In this document: positions 54,350 to 63,040 of the stretch, one piece after another
How the letters are laid out: each line of letters begins with the position of its first letter
Numbering within the stretch: position 1 is the stretch's first letter
Assembly: GCA_949825065.1 (NCBI GenBank)
Contig: OX463849.1
Location: 4,712,001 to 4,776,000, forward strand
DNA: 64,000 nt
Direction of reading: 5' to 3'
Source of the DNA: Odontocerum albicorne
Lineage: Eukaryota; Arthropoda; Insecta; Trichoptera; Odontoceridae
Program-made: the position numbers and the translations under genes
The notes under the pieces: model-generated
What the model saw: the letters and a program-made list of their open reading frames with translations, nothing else
What the model was told of the DNA's origin: nothing
Database searches by the model: none

Positions 54350-54965
54350 CCTTTCCCTTCTTGTGTTTAAAAAATCTGCGCGTTCCGGTACTGTGTATAC
54401 ACATCAATACATATGTAAAAATGAGCGATTTAAAATGCGGAAAAATAAGAATATGCATAGCCAATCGCTTAAATTAATAAAATTTGAAGTCAAAAGTGAT
54501 AATAATTGAAATTTAATTGCTGAAAACACGAAAAAAATATCGGCTGACGTTCACAAAATGGGCGATGCCACCATCTCAAATGGCTGCCCGAAAGCTACTG
54601 AAGTGAGAGAAGCGGGCGAACTGAGATTCTATTTCTTGCGTTCCCATATACTCGTATCGAAGTATAGTGAGAGTGAGACGTAAATAACGTCGCTTCCTCA
54701 CCCATAGCGGTTTTTTAGAATGAATTTACCTACGTCACACACGATCACACGATTGATTGTATTGGTGAATTTATTCCCGATTTTCACAAAATATCTTTGA
54801 TGTGGCCGATAAGTGCTAATTATTTTAATTTTTTTTTTATTCAATACGTAAATTTATTACGGAAGAATATCTAAAATCTGAACCCAGTATTTATTATATT
54901 TATAGAGATATTAAAGTTTTTAGACGCAATGTATACTTTAGTTACACATCACAGTGAAGGAAGGG
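54350..54965. mobile_element. piggyBac-like MITE, copy 1
   Basis: It begins CCTTTCCCTTC and ends GAAGGAAGGG, and an inner stretch TGTGTAT/ACACATCAC is inverted. The flanks TTTA and TTCA look like decayed TTAA. Most of it matches 55917-56479 (for example GTGAGAGTGAGACGT and TTGATGTGGCCGATAAGTGC). Confidence 0.72.
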
Positions 54966-55065
54966 TTCATGAATCTTGAATGAAACTAGAATACGGGGAA
55001 AAATAATATGATTAAATAAGAGGTAAAAATGTGGATTGAAAGAAGATACAGTATTTGAGATGAAA

Positions 55066-55275
55066 AAAATATCATTGAGATATGATCAACACGTAGAAAA
55101 AATGGATGATAAAAGATTTAAATAAATAATCTATATAAGAGTATAGAAGGTAAGAAAGTGTGGGAAGACCTATAAGAACGTATCAAGTGAATCAAATTCT
55201 TAAAGAGGAAAAAGTGACCAATCTTTGTAAAAGAAAAGTATGCATGAAGAGATATATAGACGTGGCAAAAGAGAA
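55066..55275 (+). pseudogene. RTE-like LINE fragment
   Basis: LRYDQHVEKMDDKRFK, then GRPIRTYQVNQILKEEKV and ACMKR-like CMKRYIDVAKE, follow the end of the RTE-type RT with several frame changes. Confidence 0.5.
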
Positions 55276-55280
55276 CATGT

Positions 55281-55378
55281 TCCGCTCCAATATCTGTTCT
55301 ACTCCAATATCTGTTCTACTCCAACATCTGTTCTACTCCAATATCTGTTGTACTCCAATATCTGTTCTGCTCCAATAT
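55281..55378. repeat. 17 bp minisatellite, 5-6 copies
   Basis: TCTGTTCTACTCCAATA repeats head to tail with single-base variants (CAACA, TTGTAC). Confidence 0.9.
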
Positions 55379-55912
55379 GAATATCGCGTGATGGTGATAT
55401 AAATGAAATTGCGACAGTTAATATGTTTATTTTACTAAGAAAGACTGTACCAAAGTATTGCGAAGAAACGTTGTACCATTTCGGTTGTAACGGTCCTAGA
55501 TTCTGTTCCCGCTTCAGATTATTTTCGTCTCCCCTGATTTACGGAGTCGCTTTTATCACGCGTAAAAAGGTTTAATTTCGAAATCAAATTTGGCTTAGCG
55601 TTTCCATTATGGTCGCGTCAATAGAATGTCATTTTTCAATTTTTCGGGTTACAATCCCACGTAATGGAAACATTTTGTGGTTATGAACAAGAAGTAAACA
55701 TTGATTTGTGTATTTTTTGACGGTAGAAATTTTAAAAAGTTACCTTTAAAGATAATTTTCTTTGAAAACAGGCTGCTCAGTATGATCTCAGAATTGATAT
55801 TTGGTGTATTGATAGGAACACGAAGATATAGAACTTGAACCGAAATATGAGAATCCTGACGCAGCAACTTCTCAAGATAAGCACTTTCAGGGTCAGTCTT
55901 CTTTCTGGCTTA
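55379..55912. other. Sequence with nothing recognised
   Basis: A minus frame at 55649-55867 has no domain. Confidence 0.45.
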
Positions 55913-55916
55913 TTAA

Positions 55917-56479
55917 CCTTTCCCTTCCTATGCCCGTTCCAGTGATGTGTATTCAATAGACATTAAAATCGAAAAAATAAGAATATTCATAGCCAATCAC
56001 ATAAATGAATTAAATTTGAAGTCAAAAGTGATAATAATTGAAATTTAATTGCTGAAAACATCAGCCGACGTTCACAAAACGGACGAAGCGACCACCTCGA
56101 ACGAAAGCCAGCTGGCTACTAAACGAAAGAAGCGACCGAACTAAGATTCTATTATTTGCGTTCCCATATACCGAAGTAGAGTGAGAGTGAGACGTGAATA
56201 GCGTCGCTTCCTCACCCATATGGATTTTTAGAATGAATATACCTACGTCACACACTGGCACACGTTTGATTGTATTGGTGAATTTATTCCTGATTTTCAC
56301 AAAATATCTTTGATGTGGCCGATAAGTGCTAATTGTTATAAATATAATTTTTTCATTCAATGCGTAAATTTATTACAGAAGTATACCTAAAATTTTAACC
56401 TAGTATTTATTATGTTTATAGATATATTAAAGTTTTTAGAAGCAATGTGTACTAGTTACACATCACAGGATAGGAAGGG
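55917..56479. mobile_element. piggyBac-like MITE, copy 2, with TTAA target duplication
   Basis: TTAA lies on both sides (55913-55916, 56480-56483). The ends are CCTTTCCCTTCCTAT and ATAGGAAGGG, and the longer inverted stretch includes GTGATGTGTA / TACACATCAC. TTAA plus C-rich ends is the piggyBac signature. It is 563 bp and non-coding. Confidence 0.83.
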
Positions 56480-56519
56480 TTAAAACATATACCATAGACT
56501 GAAATCTAACAGTATCAAA

Positions 56520-57045
56520 ATCTGCAAAGATGATACACAACAATAGAATGATATTTTGGTGTCAAATCTCATGCATAAGAGTAAAACGTGAACATGGAAA
56601 AAACTGAGAGGAACTGAATAAATGCTGTAGAAATGTGTGTATTGAGAAGAATAAATGGAGTGTAAATGTAGGATAATACGGAATCAAGTGATTAAAGATG
56701 AATGTGAACTTAAGGTGAATGTGTTGAGTGAGATAAAGAAGATTATACTGAGGTGGTTTGGACACGTGGAACGAATGAATGAAGAAAGACTAACAAAACA
56801 AATTTATAGTACAATTGTGAGTGGAAGTCGTGTGTGAGGAAGATTAAGGAAAGTATGAATGCATCGAGTGAATTAAATTCCGAAAGAAGGTAACGTAAAA
56901 AGTTAGAGAAATCGTAAAATTTGTATGAGAAAGTGTATGGATCTAGAAGCTAAGGATGTGTCGAAATAGGAAAGTCTGATATTATATCCCCTCTGCTTAC
57001 CCTGATAGGAAAATGACGTGATGGTATATATGTATGTATGTATGT
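56520..57045 (+). pseudogene. RTE-like LINE 3' part with (ATGT)n tail
   Basis: The translation with stops reads VLSEIKKIILRWFGHVERMN, then EERLTKQIYSTIVSG and MRKCMDLEAKDVSK. It ends ACGTGATGGTATATATGTATGTATGTATG. The microsatellite tail matches that at 4360-4375. Confidence 0.65.
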
Positions 57046-57419
57046 TGGTTAACCTGCCAAGAGTTTATGAGAGTTTTTTTCTGACAAGTATAATTGCATA
57101 TACAGGAATAATAGACGTATATCATAATAACGAGGTTGGAAAAAAGTGGAACCATATTATAAAAACAGGTTCAACTCTACATGAGTTTTCTAGTAAGAAG
57201 TAAGGAAATCTGACGGTTTTTTTTTCTGCAAAGCCATTCATATTTGAATTCTTATGTTTCCTTCTATTTGTCATCGTAATCTCAATACTGAGGAACATGA
57301 TCCACAAATTGTTGAGCAAATCGCGTGTTATTGCTGGTTAAAATATTGCGGTGGTTTACCATTGCCTTCCATACAGCAGTAGATCTTGGAAATTGTATGC
57401 ATGTTGGGTATATTGTGAG
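57046..57419. other. AT-rich sequence, nothing recognised
   Basis: Short frames on both strands only. Confidence 0.45.
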
Positions 57420-57540
57420 CCTTGCTGCTAACGCACAGTATTTTAAGGTGTAATACTAAGATTGAATCAACACTTGAACATATTAAACGGGAGCAGTTGT
57501 TGTAATGTTTTAGGATATACTAATGTAGATGTAATTGGAC

Positions 57541-58068
57541 GACCTCCGTGGCCTGGTGGTAAGACGCTTTTCTGCTGATCCGGAGGTTGCGGGTTCGATC
57601 CCCGCTGGAATCCAGATTTTTTTTAAATTTAATTCCAGTCTCGTTTTCACTTAGGGACTAGTGTTTCGCATAGAAGGATGAAGTTGTTTTAATAAAATTC
57701 GTCGAGATCGAGATAAGCAAAGAGAGTTTATTGAGAGCGTATGTATTTATAATGTATAGAACGGCGCAGAACATGTCGCCGTCTCGCTTCGCCGGACACA
57801 TGGTTATTGTCACGTGTTCCATATACATTTCATACTAGGGTCTGTAGAAGAGGCAAGAGATATGTCGGCGTCTCACTCTCGCTGTTCGCTACTAGTGAGT
57901 TCAATGACCGCGCGGTGACCTTCGCTCAGCGCCGTCTCGCATTCCTTGCAGAGCGAGTTCAATGACCGAGCGGCCAAAGATCGCCTCAGTGGGTTCAGTG
58001 ACCGCACGCACGGTCGCTACAGGCCCATTAAAAACATTGCCACATGGCAATACACACGCCAGGTAAAA
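57541..58068 (+). mobile_element. SINE copy interrupted by an LTR
   Basis: ACCTCCGTGGCCTGGTGGTA (A box) and GCGGGTTCGATCCCCGCTGG (B box) open it, then the body to 57661. After the LTR it continues CCCATTAAAAACATTGCCAC, ATGGCAATACACACGCCAGG and an A-rich tail. The head is the best tRNA-like structure in the window, but the attached body and tail mark it as a SINE and not a tRNA gene. Confidence 0.75.
57662..58021 (-). mobile_element. Solo LTR, family S2, inside a SINE
   Basis: Read on the minus strand it starts TGTAGCGACCGTGCGTGCGG and ends ATGCGAAACA. It shares the start GCGACCGT(A/G)(T/C)GCG and the CTCGTCGA region with the LTR at 61752-62139. No matching target duplication was found, so the exact borders are less sure. 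Confidence 0.65.
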
Positions 58069-58319
58069 TAAATAAAAAAAAGATAGAAGAGTCTTCTATG
58101 TTTGATAAAGAAAACATAAAAGCGGAAGTTACTTGCTTCTATGTCCCTCCACCAAGTATAACCTGCACGTTCACGTAGTTTCCAGGGGTGCAATAAGAGC
58201 TATCTAAACCCGAAAGTGAACCTTGACTGGCCATTTCTGTCCACAAAGTGCTACCGTCATAACATTCAGATACACCCCTTCAAATTGTTAAGGAACATTT
58301 TCGTTATTTAGATTAAAAC

Positions 58320-58505
58320 CAGATTGGCTTATTGTCGTGTGTCAATTTCTTCCAGCCAACTATAATATAAAGATGTTTAAGATACCTTAAGCAAAAACCA
58401 GACTGATACTCTTTTTACGCAAAAACTGGGCTCCTACAATAACTGAACCAGTAACCCTGGGGCTGAAAACCACGGGTTTAAAAACCAAGAGGGTCACGGG
58501 GGTTT
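58320..58505 (-). mobile_element. SINE copy, diverged
   Basis: AGATTGGCTTATTGTCGTGT, then CAATTTCTTCCAGCCAAC, is the 3' body. CCAGTAACCCTGGGGCTG further on is the decayed head read backwards. Confidence 0.5.
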
Positions 58506-58684
58506 AATATTGTAGAATACATTTTTCAATGAATTTTTTCATAAGAATTTCACACTCTTTGAATTGAAAATATTTTGAATTGAATGTTTTCAATTCAGAG
58601 TGTGTGTTCACACTCTGAATTGAAAATAGTTTTCACGGAAATAATTTGGATTTTTTCGTTGATTGAAAAAAAATTGTAGAGATA

Positions 58685-59971
58685 TTAGGTCCTTACATAT
58701 GAAATTGGCGTTTTGCCGTACTGGCAACTTTGATCTCAAATATCTTCTCTTTGGTTAGAAATTACAAATTCAAATTTATACAGCTATTTACTCAAGTATT
58801 TGTGTTTCGAAAATTATAATTCATTTGTTTTTTCCTCAATTGTTTTTTTTCTTTGCGTCACTCAGTTTACAAAATGGAAAACTTGAAATATCGCGTTATT
58901 TACGAGTACGAGTTCCACCGTGGCACCAGTGCTGCAGAAACGGCTCGAAGGATTAATGATGTGTATGGCGACGGTGCCGCAAAAGAAAACACAGTGCGTT
59001 TTTGGTTCCAACGTTTTCGTTCTGGTAATTTCGACCTGAAGAACAAGCCCCGTGGACGGCCGGAGACCAAAGTTGATAATGAAGAATTGAAGGCTATTGT
59101 GGAAGCGGATCCATCGCAAACCACGTCCGAGTTAGCTGCAGGCTGCGGTGTTAGTGATAAAACTGTTTTAATCCACTTGAAGCAAATTGGGAAGGTAAAA
59201 AAGCTTGAAAGGTGGGTACCTCACGAATTGAGTGAAGCAAATCAACAAACGCGCGTTGACTGCTGCGTTGCATTACTCAACCGGCACAATAATGAAGGGA
59301 TTTTGAATCGAATAATTACCTGTGATGAAAAGTGGATCCTGTATGATAATCGGAAGCGCTCATCGCAATGGCTGAACCCTGCCGAACCAGCCAAACCATG
59401 CCCCAAGCGAAAATTGACTCCAAAAAAGTTACTTGTGAGCGTTTGGTGGACTAGTGCTGGTGTCGTTCACTACAGCTTTCTTAAATCTGGCCAGACGATT
59501 ACGGCAGATGTCTATTGTCAGCAACTGCAAACCATGATGGAAAAGCTAGCTGCTAAACAACCGAGGCTGGTTAATCGCTCTAGGCCACTGCTGCTTCATG
59601 ATAACGCTAGACCACACACTGCACAACAGACGGCTACCAAATTAGAAGAGCTTCAATTGGAATGTCTAAGACATCCACCGTACTCTCCGGACCTTGCCCC
59701 AACAGATTACTATTTTTTTCGAAATTTGGATAACTTCTTGCAAGGGAAAAAATTCAACTCCGATGGGGCAGTCCAAACCGACTTCAAAAATTTTATTGAT
59801 TCCCGTCCGAATGGTTTTTTTAGTAAAGGGATCGATGAACTCCCTATGAGATGGCAAAAGTGCATAGATAGCAATGGTACATACTTTGATTAAATAAATA
59901 TATTATATTAAAAAAAAATCAACTTTATGTTCCTCCCAAACAAAACGCCAATTTCATATGTAAGGACCTAA
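58685..59971 (+). mobile_element. Intact mariner transposon, 1287 bp
   Basis: Both ends carry the same 31 bp inverted repeat, starting TTAGGTCCTTACATATGAAA, with no mismatch seen. TA flanks it at 58683-58684 and 59972-59973. The length and one uninterrupted gene are those of an autonomous mariner. The ends and protein resemble the cecropia/Hsmar1 group. Confidence 0.95.
58874..59893 (+). CDS. Mariner transposase, full length (DD34D)
   Basis: 339 residues from the ATG at 58874 (MENLKYRVIYEYEF). An in-frame ATG at 58853 would add only seven residues. It cuts the element out and re-inserts it at TA. The N-terminal two-HTH region spans about residues 1-110 (TSAAETARRINDVYGD, then ELAAGCGVSDKTV). 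The mariner linker WVPHEL is at 114-119. The catalytic residues are D151 (CDEKW), D243 (HDNARPH) and D278 (SPDLAPTDYY), with exactly 34 residues between the last two. There is no stop or frameshift. It resembles the transposase part of SETMAR/Hsmar1. It is probably active or recently so. Confidence 0.95.
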   Translation: MENLKYRVIYEYEFHRGTSAAETARRINDVYGDGAAKENTVRFWFQRFRSGNFDLKNKPRGRPETKVDNEELKAIVEADPSQTTSELAAGCGVSDKTVLIHLKQIGKVKKLERWVPHELSEANQQTRVDCCVALLNRHNNEGILNRIITCDEKWILYDNRKRSSQWLNPAEPAKPCPKRKLTPKKLLVSVWWTSAGVVHYSFLKSGQTITADVYCQQLQTMMEKLAAKQPRLVNRSRPLLLHDNARPHTAQQTATKLEELQLECLRHPPYSPDLAPTDYYFFRNLDNFLQGKKFNSDGAVQTDFKNFIDSRPNGFFSKGIDELPMRWQKCIDSNGTYFD

Positions 59972-60375
59972 TATTTAAAAAAAAAAAACATTATTATCTC
60001 TTGAAAATTGGATTTTATATTTTTTATTCGGAGAGAAAATTGTAAGCTTTAGTATTATTTTTGGTGAAATAATAAAACATTTTGTCGAAATCAAAATGTA
60101 AATAATTTTTTTAATAAATATTTTTTCAATTAAGAATAACAAAAATATAAATTTGTGTTTTATGTATTATTTTTCTCGTTTTTCATTTAAGTTGATAGTT
60201 AAATGGTCGTAAGACAAAATGTAAATGTTGCCATGTATAAAAGTTAGGTTAATTAAAATATTAAATTGACTATAGAAGCAAGATAAGAAAACAAATAAAA
60301 ATGTATGTTTTATGTATGCTATTTACATTTTTTAAGCTATTCTTATGTTAGTCATAAGATAATTAAGTGAAAGTT
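59972..60375. other. AT-rich sequence, nothing recognised
   Basis: A/T-rich runs without frames or element ends. Confidence 0.45.
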
Positions 60376-60990
60376 ATAATCAAAAGTTATAAATTCAAAT
60401 CATACAATGAAAAATAATATTATATTATCTACTAAACCATATGTGACGTAACTTATTATTATATTATCTACTAAACCATATGTGACGCTACGTGATTGAC
60501 TGATTGATAATTGATGATTGGTGATTGATAATTGGTGATTGATGATTGATGGCTGATGACTGATGATTGATGATTGATGACCAATGGTCGATAGATGGAC
60601 GATGTACGGTAGACGGTGGACGGTGGACCGTGGACTGTGAATGGTGGACCGTGGACGGTGGACCGTGGACGGTGGATTGATGATTGATGGCTGATGACTG
60701 ATGATTGATGATTGATGAACAATGGTCGATAGATGGACGATGGACGGTGGACCGTGGACGGTGGACCGTGGACCGTGGACCGTGGACGTGGGTGATGGTC
60801 GATGGATGATGGAGCAAACAAAACTAAATGTAACATCTTTTATGTAGTAACCGCTTATTTGCGTAGAAAAGTAAAAAGTGAGAATTTATAACTTTTCTAT
60901 GCAAATAAGCGGTTACTACATAAAAGATGTTACATTTAGTTTTGTTTGCTATTATTTTCCATTGTATGATTTGAATTTATAACTTTTGAT
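60376..60990. repeat. Large palindrome split by a minisatellite
   Basis: The inner arms 60812-60871 and 60893-60952 (AGCAAACAAAACTAAATGTA... and its inverse) are complementary over about 59 bp with one mismatch, with a loop of about 20 bases. The outer arm 60378-60414 (TCAAAAGTTATAAATTCAAA...) pairs with 60953-60992. About 400 bp of unrelated repeat sequence (60415-60811) separates the inner and outer parts of the left arm only. Confidence 0.82.
60490..60805. repeat. Compound minisatellite of GATTGAT and GGACCGTGGACGGT-like units
   Basis: Short 7-14 bp units form a 138 bp block that is itself duplicated (GATGGCTGATGACTG at 60548 and 60686). It is preceded by a direct repeat of ATTATCTACTAAACCATATG (about 60424 and 60461). 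Open minus frames here (up to 121 codons) come from the repeat. Confidence 0.88.
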
Positions 60991-61347
60991 TTTCCATTGC
61001 CTTCCTACTCGAAGTTTCCAAATTCTTCCAATTTTCCGTCGTCTGAGATGTTACGAGCAAGTAAAATGAATGAGTTAAGAAATACTAGCAAATAAAATAC
61101 AGACGAAGACCAAAGAATATATGGTTGAATCTATTGAATTATATTTTGAAATGAGTTGTTTGCGAAGAAGTATTAATGTAACGTAGGCTAAAAATGTGTG
61201 TCATGATAGGAAAATCTGCTGCTCTGTTTTCTCTTTCTATCCCGTTTTCTACCCCGAACTCCTTCTTACCTTATATTTGTCACCTAAATATCACATTTAC
61301 TTTTTCTTTCCCCCGTTTCAATTACCGTGATATTTAAAAAACTTCCA
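60991..61347. other. Sequence with nothing recognised
   Basis: Decayed LINE sequence is possible near 61080-61210, but not readable enough to call. Confidence 0.35.
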
Positions 61348-61500
61348 AAATGATGATTTACAATAGCGTAGTAGTGCCAACAATGATCTACAGGAGAAAA
61401 TTGAAAAAATAAAATTAAAGTATACAAATAAATGCGGTGGAAATGTATGAACTGAGAAGATATATAGTATGTTTATGTATGACAGAATAATGGTTACGTC
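61348..61500 (+). pseudogene. LINE fragment
   Basis: KMMIYNSVVVPTMIYRRKL, then INAVEMYELRRYI, matches the stretch between RT and the C-terminal landmarks of the RTE-type family. Confidence 0.45.
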
Positions 61501-61514
61501 ATAAAGATCTCAAA

Positions 61515-62299
61515 GTTAGTAGTATAAACCGACTGAAAGCATTCGAAATGTGGATACACCGGAGAATGCTACGAATATCCTGAACGGATATGGTCAGCAA
61601 CACAAGGGTTCTTCAAAGAGCCAAAGTTGATAGAGAGTTGCTGACTAATATTAAAATCCGAAAGGTGTCCTACTTGGGTCATGTACTTAGAGGAGCAAAG
61701 TACGAGCTACTGCACCTAATCATCTAAGGCAAAATAGAAAGCCGAAGAGGTTGTGGCGACCGTATGCGCGGTCACTGAACCCACGAGACGACCTTTGCAC
61801 ACCTTCACAATCCGAGACAATCAATGGACAGAGTCCACGCGTCGGTCATTCAACTCGCTACCAGCCGAGAACGCATTCCATGAGGAAACGAGAAAGCAAC
61901 ACATCTTTCGCGCTGTCTCGCAAAACAGAAAGGATACCTACACGCGACAACAAACGTATTGTAAACGCAGAGACGAGACAGCGATATATCGCGTGCGCAT
62001 TCCCGCACACATTCAATAAACATTATAAATACCGACGTCTGTCAATAAAATTCCTCTTTACACATTCCGATTTCGACGAGTTTCTATTTATCAACAATCA
62101 TCCTCATCATCTCTCCTTTAAGGAACAACCGTTCCTAAAAGGTGTTGACAGGAGGCAAATCCCCTGGTTCCGCAACATACGTGATTGGACTGGCATAAGG
62201 GGCATTGCAGATATTTTTCGGGCTGCCGGAGACAAATATATCTACTCTCAAGTGATATTTAACGTTGGGGAGACCTGAAATGACACTGGCAAGAAGAAG
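61515..62299 (+). mobile_element. 5'-truncated LINE with 14 bp target duplication, itself interrupted by an LTR
   Basis: ATAAAGATCTCAAA occurs at 61501-61514 and 62300-62313, and the element ends in AAGAAGAAG. The translation includes LKAFEMWIHRRMLRIS, LLTNIKIRKVSYLGHVLRGA, and after the LTR IPWFRNIRDWTGIRGIADIF. Same family as 5743-6137. It has stops, so it is inactive. Confidence 0.88.
61752..62139 (+). mobile_element. Solo LTR, family S2, inside the LINE
   Basis: It begins TGTGGCGACCGTATGCGCGG and ends GGAACAACCGTTCCTAAA. AGGT occurs on both sides (61748-61751, 62140-62143), and removing one copy restores the LINE as in the 5743 copy. AATAAA is present near 62016 and 62044. The last bases differ from the usual CA. 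The 175-codon frame crossing it is chance. Confidence 0.8.
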
Positions 62300-62313
62300 A
62301 TAAAGATCTCAAA

Positions 62314-62880
62314 TTGATTTACAATCTAGCGTCATTATAATGTCATTATAATTAAGATATTTATTCAAACAAGCTATGAACTCCATCGTCTTTTTCGAAA
62401 GACGGCTGACTTTCAGTCCGGGGTTCATGAAATCGATTTCAGTTGGAATTCAGTGTACTTTTAAACGGGTTTTATTTTCATTCCTCTTTCAGCAATGTTT
62501 TCGTTGATGAAAAGACATTGCTTTATGGTTATAAGGTTGCTAGATTTTTTAATATACAACGAAAGTGTTGTTCAATACAAGTTGAAGAACTAGATAAAAT
62601 AATCTGGTTACTTTCAGATCGTTTTATTATTCATTGGCATTTCAGTTTTAAGATACTTTTAGACATAAAAATAAAATCTAATTAAAAAAAACTTTTGAGT
62701 TTAAATGGTAAAAGTTAAACAGCAATAAACAAAGTTTGTTATTGTTGTTATTGAACAATATTTGGGGAAAAACAAATTGAAAAAATAAAAAAAAATTAAC
62801 TTAACACAATTTTTGATCTTGATTTGAATAACTATGAATTTATTACAAAATGTAAAATCACTAGAAAAATAAGTACAGTA
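62314..62880. other. AT-rich sequence, possible SINE remnant at its start
   Basis: Near 62380-62455 GACGGCTGACTTTCAGTCC and GGGGTTCATGAAATCGATT resemble the SINE head, weakly. The 80-codon frame at 62443-62685 has no domain. Confidence 0.35.
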
Positions 62881-63040
62881 CCCGGCGGTAAGTAATACAC
62901 ATCGGGCTTAAGAAAGAGACTATTGCTTTGTAGAGCGTCGTCTCTGTCGCATGGACAGTTCGCACATCGTGCGACAGAGACGACGCTCTACAAAACGACA
63001 GTCTCTTTCTTAAACCCGATGTATATTACTTACCGCCGGG
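62881..63040. mobile_element. Near-perfect palindromic MITE, 160 bp
   Basis: The ends CCCGGCGGTAAGTAATACAC and, inverted, CCCGGCGGTAAGTAATATAC continue as complementary arms of about 73 bp with few mismatches around a loop of about 13 bases. TA lies outside on both sides (62879-62880, 63041-63042). It can form a very stable hairpin. Confidence 0.88.

Larger units (their letters stand above)
57420..58280. repeat. Dispersed repeat Q, copy 2, split by SINE plus LTR
   Basis: The outer parts (57420-57536, and 58100-58270 with CCAGGGGTGCAATAAG and CTGGCCATTTCTGTCCACAA) match 49680-50060 in order and orientation. The SINE and the LTR inside it fill the middle. Confidence 0.6.

Noticed and set aside
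57541..57612. tRNA gene
   Set aside because: A and B boxes are present, but the acceptor stem does not close, and body and tail match the SINE copies elsewhere.
58862..59124. Minus frames of 74-85 codons
   Set aside because: Antisense to the intact mariner transposase.
60471..60836. 121-codon and 109-codon minus frames rich in P, S, T, H
   Set aside because: They are products of the GATTGAT/GGACCGT minisatellite.
61751..62278. 175-codon plus frame
   Set aside because: It runs from a LINE across a solo LTR into the LINE again; it is not a gene.
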